Below the pieces are notes generated by a model. It worked only from the letters and a program-made list of their open reading frames with translations. It made no database searches and was not told where the DNA came from. Shown piece after piece: positions 54,278 through 63,316 of a stretch of 64,000 bases of DNA (the stretch's first letter is position 1; each line of letters starts with the position of its first letter). The position numbers and the translations under genes are program-made. The stretch covers positions 951,001 through 1,015,000 of the forward strand of contig NZ_CP134050.1 in the NCBI RefSeq assembly GCF_031583145.1, in the 5' to 3' direction. This DNA is from Brevibacillus brevis (GTDB lineage: Bacteria > Bacillota > Bacilli > Brevibacillales > Brevibacillaceae).

Positions 54278-54736
54278 TTGCCAAAAATGATCAAAGCTTG
54301 TGTGGCGTTTGTCCTGCTTATTTTTGTTGCAGGATGCTCTTCAACCGAGTGGTCCTATCGTTATGAGGGGAAGACCGATAACTGGATTGCGGTCGCTGAA
54401 ATCGTCCCGGATCAAGAAACCGGTGCCCGGTTCATAGGGAAAATCAAAAATGGTACCGATAAAAAAGTCAAACGTATCGAGTATCAGGCCGAGGTGACGA
54501 GCACGAGCCAGCTTTCAGGAAAGCTTGAAAACCCTGTTTTTACAGAGGGATTCATCGTTTTGTTTGAAGATATCCCGAATACGGATCAAGCAAGGAAAGA
54601 CTTTCAAAATGGTGTGACGGAAGAGGAAATCAAACGTTTCTTTGGAGAATATCCCGTTTATCGGATCACTTGGCTGGATGAGCTCGGAAATGAGCAAAGT
54701 GAAACGATTCGGCTGAATTTTGTCGAGCACAACTAA
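54278..54736 (+). CDS. uncharacterised lipoprotein
   Basis: A 152-residue lipoprotein not recognised as a known family. The signal peptide (MIKACVAFVLLIF) ends in the lipobox VAGC. TTG 54278 fits the spacing to GGAGG at 54265; ATG 54287 three codons later is the alternative. The mature part is charged, with TDNWIAVAEIVPDQ and LENPVFTEGFIVL, and probably forms a small beta domain outside the membrane. It is AT-richer than its neighbours and stands alone between a terminator and the LysR gene. Confidence 0.7.
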   Translation: MPKMIKACVAFVLLIFVAGCSSTEWSYRYEGKTDNWIAVAEIVPDQETGARFIGKIKNGTDKKVKRIEYQAEVTSTSQLSGKLENPVFTEGFIVLFEDIPNTDQARKDFQNGVTEEEIKRFFGEYPVYRITWLDELGNEQSETIRLNFVEHN

Positions 54737-54848
54737 AATCATGCTGCGGGTGATATGTCCCCGCTCATTCCTGGCGGAGTACGCCCCCCCGGCGTCTCCT
54801 GTGGTAAGCTGGTAGTACCAACGAGGAGACACAGACGGGGGTTTCTTT

Positions 54849-55733
54849 ATGGACATCAGGCAGTTGCAGTACTTTGTAGAAGTGGTCAATCAGAAGAGCT
54901 TTACCAAAGCAGCCGGCACTTTGCACGTCTCGCAGCCTAGCATCAGCAAGATGATCAAGGCCCTGGAGGAGGAGTTGGGGATCGTGCTGCTGGATCGGAC
55001 GGAGCGGAAAATGGAGCTGACGGACGGGGGACAGCTGGTCTACGAGCACGCGGTGAAAATGCTCCAGCTCATAGACAGCCTGTCTTCGTCTATCGGGGAG
55101 ATACGTGGCATGGAGCGTGGACGGGTCAAGCTCGGGATGATGCCGACTGTGGGATCGTTTCTGTTGCCGAATGTGATCGCGCTGTTCAAAAAGCGCTACC
55201 CCGGCATCGACATCGAAATGAAGGAGTACAGCGCCAAGCTGTTGGAAGTCCAGGTGGAGCAGGGCAGCATCGACGCCGGCCTGACCGTTCTGCCAGCCGA
55301 TACGGACCAGTTCACTGCGGTTCCGTTGGTGGCGGAAGAATTGGTCGCCATCGCCCATCGGGATCATTGGCTCGCCGAAAGGGAGTCGGTGAATTTGGCG
55401 GAGCTCAAAGAGGAAGCATTCATCCTGTTTACGGAAGAATACGCTATCCATGATGTGGTCAAGAAGGCGTGCCAGCTCTCCGGCTTCGAGCCGAAAGTCG
55501 CGTATATGAGCTCGCTTTGGGATTTCGTCGGCGAGATGGTGGCGACCGAGCTCGGAATCTCGCTTGTCCCGCGTTCAATTGTGCGGAGGCTGAACAACAG
55601 TGAGCTGGTCACGGTCAAGATCTCGAAGCCGGCGATTGATTGGCAGTACGCGCTCATTTACCGCAAAGACCGTTATTTGTCGCACGCGGCGCGGGCCTTC
55701 ATCGCGTTTGCTAGGCAGCATTTGTCTCCATAA
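54849..55733 (+). CDS. LysR-family regulator (CidR/YwbI-like)
   Basis: A 294-residue regulator. The N-terminal HTH is typical (MDIRQLQYFVEVVNQKSFTKAA, shown in part, then LHVSQPSISKMIKALE), followed by a substrate-binding-like effector domain (about 90-290). CidA and CidB genes follow in the same direction 96 bases later. In Bacillus and Staphylococcus such a LysR (CidR/YwbI/AlsR) turns on cidAB in response to acetate or pyruvate overflow. That role is inferred from context here. Confidence 0.9.
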   Translation: MDIRQLQYFVEVVNQKSFTKAAGTLHVSQPSISKMIKALEEELGIVLLDRTERKMELTDGGQLVYEHAVKMLQLIDSLSSSIGEIRGMERGRVKLGMMPTVGSFLLPNVIALFKKRYPGIDIEMKEYSAKLLEVQVEQGSIDAGLTVLPADTDQFTAVPLVAEELVAIAHRDHWLAERESVNLAELKEEAFILFTEEYAIHDVVKKACQLSGFEPKVAYMSSLWDFVGEMVATELGISLVPRSIVRRLNNSELVTVKISKPAIDWQYALIYRKDRYLSHAARAFIAFARQHLSP

Positions 55734-55829
55734 CCAAACGGAATCGATTCTATGATAGTTATGTATTGTACGAATAGTGCCGAGAGCAATTAGAATGAAA
55801 CCACAACATGTGAAAGCGGAGTGGTTTGG

Positions 55830-56219
55830 ATGAAGAGATGGCTCTCGGCGTTGCCGCAAATCTTGCTGCTGCTGATGTTTGCCTGGGCGGGAAAATGGCT
55901 GTCCGCTGTATGGCAGCTTCACGTGCCCGGCAGTCTGATCGGCATGGTCCTCCTGTTTCTGTGCCTGCAACTGGGCTGGATACGGCTGAATTGGGTAGAG
56001 GCGGGCGCTACGCTCCTGTTCTCCCAGATGATTTTGTTTTTTGTGCCGGCGATTGCGGGGATCATGCAATATCCGTGGCTGCTCGGAATCAAAGGACTGC
56101 TCGTCCTGATTGTCGTCGTGAGCGGCGCTGCGCTCGTGATGATTTCGACAGGCGTCTTGGCTGAGCGTGTGTTCAGGGCCGGAGAGGTGAAGCAGCATGA
56201 TTCTGTGGAAAATATGTAG
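55830..56219 (+). CDS. cidA: CidA/LrgA family membrane protein
   Basis: A 129-residue holin-like protein with four membrane segments (about 7-25, 30-52, 62-85, 90-115). HVPGSLIGMVLLF is the family signature. GGAG eight bases before ATG 55830 supports the start. CidA-type proteins affect murein hydrolase activity and, by recent work, pyruvate or acetate export. It overlaps cidB by 23 bases, so the two are coupled, and a LysR regulator precedes them. Confidence 0.92.
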   Translation: MKRWLSALPQILLLLMFAWAGKWLSAVWQLHVPGSLIGMVLLFLCLQLGWIRLNWVEAGATLLFSQMILFFVPAIAGIMQYPWLLGIKGLLVLIVVVSGAALVMISTGVLAERVFRAGEVKQHDSVENM

Positions 56220-56895
56220 CATCCTCGCGACCGTGCTCCTATTCGCAGCGGCAAAACGGCTGAATCGGATGAAGCCGGGCTTGCTGTTTTCGCCGGCCGT
56301 TCTCGCCCCTGCGGGCATCATCGTGCTGCTGGTGGCGACCGGCACCCCATTTCAGGAGTATGCAAAAGGAACCGATCTCTTCAATGAGATGCTTGGAGCG
56401 GTCACGGTCGCGTTTGCCATCCCGCTCTACCGCAACTGGCCCATTCTCGTCTCGCACTGGCGGATGATTGTGCTCAGTCTGGCCACCGGCTCGCTGATTG
56501 CGGTGATGGCCGGGGTCTCGACGACGATGCTGCTCGGGCTGGGAAAGGAAGCGGCGATCAGCGTCATCCCGCGCTCCATCACACTGCCGATCGCGGTGGG
56601 ACTGTCCGAATCGATCGGGGGGATATCTTCGATGACGGCGCTGTTCGTCATGCTGACCAGCTTTGCCGGCGTCTTCTGGGGGCCGATTCTCATCCGAAAA
56701 ATGAGGCTGCGGCATCCGGTCTCGGTCGGTTTGATGTACGGCATGGGGGCTCACGTGCTGGGGATGTCCAAGGCGTTTGAGCGGGGCGAGCTGGAAGGAG
56801 GCAGCGCCACGCTCGCATTGATTGCCGGTGCGGTCATGACAGTGGTATGGGCATTTCTTTTGCTGCCGGTCATCCAGTCATGGCTGGCGGTATAG
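56197..56895 (+). CDS. cidB: CidB/LrgB family membrane protein
   Basis: A 232-residue integral membrane protein with about six to seven segments. Conserved blocks are LGAVTVAFAIPLYRNW near 65, PRSITLPIAVGLSESIGG near 125 and GAHVLGMSKAFERGE near 185, typical of LrgB proteins. It works with CidA. The overlap of 23 bases with cidA and a terminator after its stop define a two-gene unit. Confidence 0.94.
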   Translation: MILWKICSILATVLLFAAAKRLNRMKPGLLFSPAVLAPAGIIVLLVATGTPFQEYAKGTDLFNEMLGAVTVAFAIPLYRNWPILVSHWRMIVLSLATGSLIAVMAGVSTTMLLGLGKEAAISVIPRSITLPIAVGLSESIGGISSMTALFVMLTSFAGVFWGPILIRKMRLRHPVSVGLMYGMGAHVLGMSKAFERGELEGGSATLALIAGAVMTVVWAFLLLPVIQSWLAV

Positions 56896-56913
56896 TAAGA
56901 GTGAACGGGAGTA

Positions 56914-56943
56914 AAGAGGCCGGCATGGGGCTGGCCTCTTTTT
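56914..56943 (+). terminator. rho-independent terminator
   Basis: AAGAGGCC (56914-56921) pairs with GGCCTCTT (56933-56940), followed by T. Repeat copy B begins in the T run. Confidence 0.88.
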
Positions 56944-56987
56944 GTACAGATAGGAATATATAAAATTCCTATCCAGTACAAGGGCAA
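56940..56987. repeat. dispersed intergenic repeat, copy B
   Basis: Matches 17791-17838 at 43 of 48 positions, in the same position relative to a terminator. It contains GATAGGAA and TTCCTATC around AT-rich bases, then CCAGTA and AAGGGCAA. Confidence 0.75.
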
Positions 56988-57086
56988 CATAGCGAGACTT
57001 CGAACACAGTGAGATAGCGAGACTTGTGCCCTTTGGGTAACCGCGGCTCCGCCAAAAGGCATGGCGTAGCCAGGTTTTCTAATCTG
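56980..57086. repeat. structured repeat tail after copy B
   Basis: ATAGCGAGACTT occurs at 56989-57000 and again at 57014-57025, 25 bases apart. AAGGGCA and TGCCCTT flank these. Further on, GGCTCCGCC pairs partly with GGCGTAGCC and GCCAG with CTGGC. No gene is present. Together with copy B this fills most of the gap from 56944 to 57147; the remaining AT-rich 57087-57147 may hold the promoter of the next gene. Confidence 0.5.
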
Positions 57087-57147
57087 GCAATAACCGTATA
57101 AATATTTATAATGATGTATAAATATAAGTAGCTTTGGAGGGAATACC

Positions 57148-57567
57148 ATGCGCATCCATTCATTTACGATGGAGCTGTACGAGGAAGTAACCGCCCTGTG
57201 GCGGCGGGCCGGACTGAACTTGTCCCGTTCGGATACGCCGGAAGGCATTCGACGAAAACTGGAGCGGGATGGGGAGCTGTTTTTGGTGGCGCGAGCGGAC
57301 GACGGCAGCATTGTCGGAGCGGTGATGGGAAGCTACGATGGCCGCCGGGGCTGGGTCAATCATTTGGCGGTCGACCCTGACTGCCAGGGGCAAAATCTGG
57401 GGACACAGCTGATGCAGGAGCTGGAACAAAGACTTGCCGCGGTAGGCTGCGACAAGGTAAATCTGCTGATCGAGCCGGAGAATGGGGCGGTACAGTCGTT
57501 TTACCGCAAACTGGGCTTTTCACGAGACGAGTTAATCTTCATGGAAAAGTGGATAAAGCCCACCTAA
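57148..57567 (+). CDS. GNAT family acetyltransferase, YpeA-like
   Basis: A 139-residue acetyltransferase, nearly the length of E. coli YpeA (141). The acetyl-CoA motif is HLAVDPDCQGQNLGTQLMQE, with the YpeA-type VNLLIEPENGAVQSFYRKLGF after it. The target is unknown. TTGGAGGG lies before the ATG. It is probably monocistronic, since the EamA carrier has its own strong ribosome site 64 bases later. Confidence 0.9.
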   Translation: MRIHSFTMELYEEVTALWRRAGLNLSRSDTPEGIRRKLERDGELFLVARADDGSIVGAVMGSYDGRRGWVNHLAVDPDCQGQNLGTQLMQELEQRLAAVGCDKVNLLIEPENGAVQSFYRKLGFSRDELIFMEKWIKPT

Positions 57568-57631
57568 AATTCCGCGAAAGGTGTATGATAGATCCAGACT
57601 AACAATGAACTCATACTACCAAGGAGGATCT

Positions 57632-58543
57632 ATGAAACCGATTTATGCCGTCCTCTTGCTCTTTACCAGCTTGCTTTGGGGAGGAAACTTCGTCGTCGGC
57701 AAGTTTTTGGTCGGTCATGCCTCTTCGCTGACGTTGACCGATTTGCGCTGGATCATTGCGGTCGTCTGTTTGATCCCGTTGGTTTGGATTCGGGAAAAGC
57801 GGATTTTGCCGTCCAAACAGGCTGTACTTCCCTTGATTCTGATGGGGGTGACCGGTGTTGCCCTGTTTAATCTGTTCATGTTCTGGGCGCTGGAGAAAAC
57901 GGATGCCACGAACGTCGGGCTGTTGTCTACGCTGAATCCGGTGTCCATCGCGATTTTTTCGTTCCTGCTGATCAAAGAAAAGATCAGACCGCTGCAAATT
58001 GTGGCGATGCTCATCTCCTTTTCAGGCGTGCTGGTGGTGATGAGCAAGGGCGATATGACGCACTTGGCGAATTTGCATTTCAACGTGGGCGATCTCTGGA
58101 TGCTGGCTGCGGTCGCGATGTGGGGAATTTATTCCGTATGCGGGCGCTGGGCGATGAAGAGCGTCAGCCCGATGATGTCGACCCTGTATTCCGGGTTGTT
58201 TGGAGTCGTGCTGATGCTGCCGTTCAACCTGACGACCTTTACTGTGCAAAATACGAGCTGGTCGTTCTGGCTGTCTCTGTTCTACGTCGGGGTAATGGCG
58301 ACGGTGGTCAGCATGGTGCTGTGGAATGTCGGTGTGCAAAAGGTAGGGGCTACCTCCGCCGGCATGTTTCTCAACTTCAACCCGATTTTCACGGCGATCC
58401 TCGCCTTCCTTTTGCTGGACGAAAGAATGACGGGGGTGCAGCTGCTGGGCAGCGTCATCGTCATTGCCGGCTGTTACCTGTTTTCCCGGTTGAAAAATGT
58501 TTCGCTGAAGGGAAAGTCTGTCGTCAGGCAGGCTGATCTATAA
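57632..58543 (+). CDS. EamA/DMT family transporter
   Basis: A 303-residue carrier with ten membrane segments in two homologous halves, the EamA design (WGGNFVVGKFLVG in helix 1; FLLLDERMTGVQLLGSVIVIAG, in part, near the end). Such proteins often export amino acids or other metabolites. AAGGAGG precedes ATG 57632, so the frame from 57581 is trimmed. A terminator follows. Confidence 0.92.
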   Translation: MKPIYAVLLLFTSLLWGGNFVVGKFLVGHASSLTLTDLRWIIAVVCLIPLVWIREKRILPSKQAVLPLILMGVTGVALFNLFMFWALEKTDATNVGLLSTLNPVSIAIFSFLLIKEKIRPLQIVAMLISFSGVLVVMSKGDMTHLANLHFNVGDLWMLAAVAMWGIYSVCGRWAMKSVSPMMSTLYSGLFGVVLMLPFNLTTFTVQNTSWSFWLSLFYVGVMATVVSMVLWNVGVQKVGATSAGMFLNFNPIFTAILAFLLLDERMTGVQLLGSVIVIAGCYLFSRLKNVSLKGKSVVRQADL

Positions 58544-58561
58544 CGAAATGCTAACGTGGCT

Positions 58562-58589
58562 CCCCGCCTGTTTTTCAGGCGGGGTTTTT
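58562..58589 (+). terminator. rho-independent terminator
   Basis: CCCCGCCTG (58562-58570) and CAGGCGGGG (58576-58584) are perfect complements, followed by five T. Confidence 0.95.
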
Positions 58590-58681
58590 CGCGCTGGACA
58601 GAAAGTCGATTTTCTTTTCACACGTGGACCTGGACTTCCGCATAGACATAATCATGATGGACTGCGAGAAGGGGGATACCC

Positions 58682-59506
58682 ATGATTGTGATTGCCGGAA
58701 ATCAGGTGAGCCCGTCTGCATTGGCGGCAGACAGGGGACTGAACGCGGTGCAGGCCGAAGTCGTCGCCAGGATGGCAGCAAGCCCGGAAGTGTTTGAATA
58801 TTCGTCAGCGGATTTGCTGCAATTCGAATTGAAGATGAGAGACCATCTCGTCAGGTCAGCCAAGGCGCTTTTTGCCAGCGGGATCGCTTTTTCCACGTTT
58901 GTGGACTCGCGCTGCAATGAAGCGTACTGGAACCGGACCGAGCTCGGCGGGTTCCGTCTGCGGGAGGGCATACTGCCTTCGCAAGGCATCATTGATATTT
59001 TTCGAAATGGAAGGCTGTACGCGACGGAGTGCGCCACAGCCATGGTCATCATCCTGTATCATGCGACGCTGAAATCGATCCGGCCGGCAGACTTTGAGCG
59101 GCTGTTTGCGGACATCCTGCTCTACGACTGGCGCTACGACCAGGATCTGGATCTGCAAACGGCTGTGACGAGCACGTTTTTGCCGGGAGATATCCTTTAT
59201 TTCGCCAACCCCGATTACAACCCGGAGAAGCCGTGGTGGCAAGGAGAGAATGTCGTTGATCTGGGGAGGGGTCTGTACTACGGGCACGGAGCAGGGATCA
59301 AGACTGCCGAAGAGGTCGTTGGCTTTTTGAACGATGAAAGGCGGCCGGGAGCGTTCCGCTCGGCTTATCTTGTCAATCAGGCGACAAGGCCGGGCTTCGC
59401 CTATCTATCCCGGTTCAGCGACAGCCCACCGGGGGCGCCGGGCCCGATCAACCAGGTGAGCACGCACATCACGGCCCGGATCGGATCGACGGTCTGGAGG
59501 GGGTAG
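58682..59506 (+). CDS. tgl: protein-glutamine gamma-glutamyltransferase (spore coat)
   Basis: A 274-residue transglutaminase that cross-links spore coat proteins; Bacillus Tgl is 245 residues with the active Cys at 116. Here C117 in YATECATAMV is in the same place, and FLPGDILYFANPDYNPE near 165 carries further conserved active-site residues. The C-terminal YGHGAGIK stretch also fits. The enzyme is made late in sporulation, so this gene points to a spore former. AGAAGGGGG precedes the ATG. Confidence 0.94.
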   Translation: MIVIAGNQVSPSALAADRGLNAVQAEVVARMAASPEVFEYSSADLLQFELKMRDHLVRSAKALFASGIAFSTFVDSRCNEAYWNRTELGGFRLREGILPSQGIIDIFRNGRLYATECATAMVIILYHATLKSIRPADFERLFADILLYDWRYDQDLDLQTAVTSTFLPGDILYFANPDYNPEKPWWQGENVVDLGRGLYYGHGAGIKTAEEVVGFLNDERRPGAFRSAYLVNQATRPGFAYLSRFSDSPPGAPGPINQVSTHITARIGSTVWRG

Positions 59507-59518
59507 CACCAAAAAGAA

Positions 59519-59551
59519 GCCTCGTCTCCACAAAAGGGAAACGAGGCGTTT
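59519..59551. terminator. bidirectional terminator
   Basis: GCCTCGT (from 59519) pairs with ACGAGGC (to 59547), with added pairs inside. T-rich runs follow on both strands, between tgl and the converging oxidase gene. Confidence 0.8.
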
Positions 59552-59562
59552 TGCACTCGATG

Positions 59563-60696
59563 CTACTTGAAACGGCTGATTGAGAACATGGAGAGATCGT
59601 GCGTGGCCGAACCCTTCGTGAGCAGCTCGCTGGCAGCCTCGCCGACTGCGCTCGCAAATTTGAAGCCGTGCCCGGAGAAGCCGGCGGCCAGCACGATCTG
59701 CGGATAGTCAGGGTGGCGGTCGATGACGAAGTGCTCGTCGGGCGTCATCGTGTAGAGGCAGACGCGCCCTTGGCGCAGTGGTCCCGCAGCCTGGGGCATG
59801 TACGTCTCCAGAAACGAGCGCACGTCGCATTCATCGGGCAGGAGTGCGCCAAACGTGCGTTCCAGCTGGTCGGGATCGACCGCAAGTCCGCCGTCGTGCC
59901 TGCCGATCTTGACACCCGCTTGATCGATGCTGGGGAAGCCGTAGTAGGAGGAATCCTCCAGGTGGAAAATAAAAGCAGGAAATTGATCAGAGCTGTACAA
60001 TTCCTCGTCCGCACCGAACCAGGCGACAGTTTTTCGAGTCGGGACGAGAGGCAGGACGTGGCCGAGAGAAGCGAGCAGCGCCGGATTCCATGCACCTGCG
60101 CTGAGCAGCAGCTTGTCAGCTTTGTACGTGGCGGTTTTGGTCACGACGATCACGCCCTCGCCGTCCGGCTTCAGATCGGTTACGGCAGACCCGGTGTGGA
60201 TTGTTGCGCCGGCGGCGATTGCCAGCTCGCGGTAAGCGCGGATGCACGCTTCGGGGTAGAGGACTCCCGAATTCGTCTCCAGGCAGCCGTAGAAACCGGC
60301 GGGCAAGCGGATCCCCGGCCAGCGGGCATTGACTTCATCCGCACCGAGCACTTCCAAGGGAAGGCTGTATGCTTCGGCGCTTTCCCGCAGCTCTCGCAGG
60401 AACGGAGAAGGGAGAGGACCCGCACTGAGGACTCCTGTCTTTTCGAACAGCTTGGTACCGGCAGCCTCCTGCAGTTCCAGCCAAAGCTGCTGGGCGCGCA
60501 GGACGAGGGGCACATACCCTCTGCCCTCCCCGTAGGCATGCCGGATGATGCGAGTGTCACCATGGTGGCTGCCCATCGTATGAGGGGGATCGTAAGCATC
60601 CAGCAGCAGTGTGCGTACACCCTGCTTGGCCAGGTAATACCCGGCTGCCATGCCCATCGATCCTGCCCCGACAACGATCACCTCGTAGTTTTCCAT
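59563..60696 (-). CDS. sarcosine oxidase-like FAD enzyme (SoxA/SolA family)
   Basis: A 377-residue flavoenzyme of the monomeric sarcosine oxidase / N-methyltryptophan oxidase family. The dinucleotide motif is VVGAGSMGMAAGYYLA, and the family's SHHGDTRIIRHAYGE follows. C313 in RVCLYTMTPDEHFVID is the expected covalent FAD attachment site. It oxidises an N-methyl amino acid to the amine with formation of formaldehyde and hydrogen peroxide; the precise substrate is unclear. ATG 60696 follows GGAGGG, so the longer frame is trimmed. Confidence 0.92.
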   Translation of the reverse strand: MENYEVIVVGAGSMGMAAGYYLAKQGVRTLLLDAYDPPHTMGSHHGDTRIIRHAYGEGRGYVPLVLRAQQLWLELQEAAGTKLFEKTGVLSAGPLPSPFLRELRESAEAYSLPLEVLGADEVNARWPGIRLPAGFYGCLETNSGVLYPEACIRAYRELAIAAGATIHTGSAVTDLKPDGEGVIVVTKTATYKADKLLLSAGAWNPALLASLGHVLPLVPTRKTVAWFGADEELYSSDQFPAFIFHLEDSSYYGFPSIDQAGVKIGRHDGGLAVDPDQLERTFGALLPDECDVRSFLETYMPQAAGPLRQGRVCLYTMTPDEHFVIDRHPDYPQIVLAAGFSGHGFKFASAVGEAASELLTKGSATHDLSMFSISRFK

Positions 60697-60906
60697 GTGA
60701 ATCCCTCCGATTCGTTGAACGTAAACACGTCCTTGCAAGTCATTGATTTTATTATCCTACAAGAACGGTCGGAAAACGAGATGATTGTTGCGAAATTTCC
60801 GAAAGAAGCTTGCGGGCATACTTCGAGGGAGATGGAAATGATGGCGCGGTAAAATAAGCGAGCAAACAGTAAAATGCCATTTTTTCCAAAGGAGAGCTTG
60901 ATCCAG

Positions 60907-61506
60907 ATGAGTCACATTACCATCCATCCCAAAATTTTGTACTACGGAACTCCCGTCATCCTGCTGTCGACCGAAAATACGGACGGTTCCACCAACATCA
61001 GTCCGATTTCCTCGTCCTGGGCATTGGGGAGGTACGTCATCCTCGGCTTGGGAGTTGGCTCGCAAGCCTACGAAAACATGAGAGAGCGTCGGGAATGTGT
61101 CATCAATCTCCCCGACGCCGGATTGTGGCGGCAGGTAGAGGCGCTTGCTCCTTTGACCGGCCGCGATCCGGTGCCGCCCAACAAACAGGAGCTGGGCTTC
61201 CGCCATGAAAAGGATAAGTTTGCCGCGGCCGCTCTCACGTCCGTGGCTTCGGAGGAGATTCGGCCCGAGCGGATCGCGGAGTGTCCCCTGCAATTCGAGG
61301 CGGTCGTTCGCGATATTCGCATTCCCTCGTATGCAGACGATTTCGCCATCGTGGAAACGGAGGTCCGCCGCGTACACGCAGCCGAGCAGATCGCGATCGG
61401 GGATCGGTACATAAACCCCAAGGCCTGGAACCCGCTCATCTACAGCTTTCGGCATTACTTCGGGCTGACCGACGAGCTGGGCAAAAGCTACCGGTCGGAG
61501 ACTTGA
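60907..61506 (+). CDS. flavin reductase-like domain protein
   Basis: A 199-residue protein of the flavin reductase-like / FMN-binding split-barrel family. Typical stretches are LYYGTPVILLSTENTDGSTNISPISSSW (in part GSTNISPISSSW) and NMRERRECVINLP. It should bind FMN and reduce it or use it in a two-component oxygenase, but no partner is adjacent. ATG 60907 is chosen; AAAGGAG is 12 bases away, which is long, and TTG 60898 is an alternative. Confidence 0.83.
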   Translation: MSHITIHPKILYYGTPVILLSTENTDGSTNISPISSSWALGRYVILGLGVGSQAYENMRERRECVINLPDAGLWRQVEALAPLTGRDPVPPNKQELGFRHEKDKFAAAALTSVASEEIRPERIAECPLQFEAVVRDIRIPSYADDFAIVETEVRRVHAAEQIAIGDRYINPKAWNPLIYSFRHYFGLTDELGKSYRSET

Positions 61507-61616
61507 TCCAGGCCGGGAAAGACATCGGGTAGTCGTTTTTCCACGGGCGCGATTTCTTCCGGATCTTCTTGATGGTATGATTTGCAAGAGGGGAATCAAG
61601 AGGTGGAGGTATCGAA

Positions 61617-62348
61617 GTGGAGCAACTTTTAATGGGGAGTTTTCTATCGGCGATGGCGACGGGAGCGGGGGCGCTGCCCATCCTGTTCTTCAGGACGGTC
61701 ACGCATCGCTGGCGCGACATCCTGCTGGCTTTTACCGCCGGCATCATGGTAGCGGCTGCCACGTTCAGCCTGATCCCGCAAGCGATGGAGACCGCCCCTT
61801 TTTATATCGTGTGCCTGGGCGTGCTGACCGGGACGCTGGCGCTCACGGTCCTGGAGAGCTTCATTCCGCATATCGATCTGGAGCATTCGCGGGTTAACCT
61901 GTCCATGGATTCCCAAGCGCTGCTCGTTTTGTCAGCCATTACGCTGCATAACATCCCGGAAGGACTGTCCGTCGGCGTCAGCTATTCGAGCGATCAGGCG
62001 GGACTCGGTGGGCTGGTTGCGTTTGCGATCGGCCTCCAAAATGCGCCGGAGGGCTTTCTCGTCGCTCTGTTTTTGATCAACCAGCACGTCAGCCGAGCCA
62101 AGGCGTTTCTGCTGGCGACTTTGACGGGAGCGGTAGAGATCGTATCCGCCGTCATCGGCTTCTACCTGACGGCATTAGTGAAAGGGCTGGTCGCCTACGG
62201 CCTGTCGTTTGCCGCAGGAGCCATGCTGTTTATCGTCTACAAGGAACTGATCCCGGAGAGCCACGGCGACGGCCATGCGCGATCCGCCACGTTTTCCTTC
62301 ATTATCGGGCTGCTGGTGATGATCGGAATGGTCCAGCAGTTCGGGTGA
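61617..62348 (+). CDS. ZIP family metal transporter
   Basis: A 243-residue membrane protein with eight segments. The two metal-site helices are clear: HNIPEGLSVG near residue 118 and QNAPEGFLVA near 142. In the second the usual His is Gln-Asn, as in some ZIP subgroups. It would import zinc or another divalent metal. GTG 61617 follows GGTGGAGG. The loop of variable His is short. It ends about 165 bases before motA. Confidence 0.9.
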   Translation: MEQLLMGSFLSAMATGAGALPILFFRTVTHRWRDILLAFTAGIMVAAATFSLIPQAMETAPFYIVCLGVLTGTLALTVLESFIPHIDLEHSRVNLSMDSQALLVLSAITLHNIPEGLSVGVSYSSDQAGLGGLVAFAIGLQNAPEGFLVALFLINQHVSRAKAFLLATLTGAVEIVSAVIGFYLTALVKGLVAYGLSFAAGAMLFIVYKELIPESHGDGHARSATFSFIIGLLVMIGMVQQFG

Positions 62349-62512
62349 AACCTTCTTTCTTTGAGTGTGGGCCGTTTGGGTCTGCTTGCTTATGTACGGG
62401 CAGGCCCTTGCGGCTGTTTTCATTTTTTCACCAACTTCCTCTCACAAATCGGACCGAATTTACCGAAACCATATATAGAGAGATTTCGATTATGGAAGTA
62501 GGGAGTGTCACG

Positions 62513-63316
62513 ATGGAAAAGTCGACCTTGATAGGTATAGTACTAGGTCTCGTCGCATTAATTGTCGGGATGATTTTGAAGCACGCCAGTCCCTCCGCCT
62601 TATTAAATCCAGCAGCATTCATGATTATTATCGTAGGGACGGCTGCCGCGGTGTTCAACGCGTTTCCGCTCTCGGAAATCAAACGGATTCCCGCCCTTTT
62701 CAAGGTACTGTTTACAGAGCAAAAACTCCCTGGCAAGCGCGAACTGATCGGTCAGTTTATGAATTGGGCGTCGATCGCCCGTCGGGAAGGCTTGTTGGCC
62801 CTTGAAAACACATCGGATGAAATTGAAGATCCATTCCTGCGCAATGGCATGAAAATGATCATTGACGGTGGAGAGCCGGATTTCGTCCGCGATGTATTGA
62901 ATGAAGAAATCCACGCTATCGAAGAGCGTCATCAAGCGGGCGCACTCGTATTCAGCCAGGCTGGCAGCTACGCGCCGACCCTCGGGGTATTGGGGGCGGT
63001 AGTAGGGTTGATCGCCGCTCTCGGCAACCTGAGCGACATCGATGCCCTCGGCCTATCCATCGCCGCGGCCTTCGTGGCGACGCTCCTCGGTATTTTTACC
63101 GGGTATGTGCTGTGGCATCCTTTTGCGACCAAGCTCAAGCGCAAATCGAAGCAAGAGATTGAAATCAAGAAAATCATGGTAGAAGGTCTCCTCTCCATAC
63201 AGGCAGGCGTATCGCCGGCTGCTATCGAACAAAAGCTGCTCGTGTACATTCCGTTCCAGGAGCGTGCCGAGGTGAAAGAAGAAAAGGGGGAGGAAGGAGC
63301 GACGGTAAATGGCTAA
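62513..63316 (+). CDS. motA: flagellar motor stator protein MotA
   Basis: A 267-residue stator protein; Bacillus MotA is 270. Four membrane segments and the large cytoplasmic loop (about 60-155, ARREGLLALEN) are present, with the paired Pro-rich TYAPTLGVLGAVVG-like block (SYAPTLGVLGAVVG) in segment 3. The wording is closer to proton-type MotA than to MotP. ATG 62513 follows GGGAGTG; a first ATG at 62492 is less well placed. It overlaps motB by eight bases. Confidence 0.93.
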   Translation: MEKSTLIGIVLGLVALIVGMILKHASPSALLNPAAFMIIIVGTAAAVFNAFPLSEIKRIPALFKVLFTEQKLPGKRELIGQFMNWASIARREGLLALENTSDEIEDPFLRNGMKMIIDGGEPDFVRDVLNEEIHAIEERHQAGALVFSQAGSYAPTLGVLGAVVGLIAALGNLSDIDALGLSIAAAFVATLLGIFTGYVLWHPFATKLKRKSKQEIEIKKIMVEGLLSIQAGVSPAAIEQKLLVYIPFQERAEVKEEKGEEGATVNG

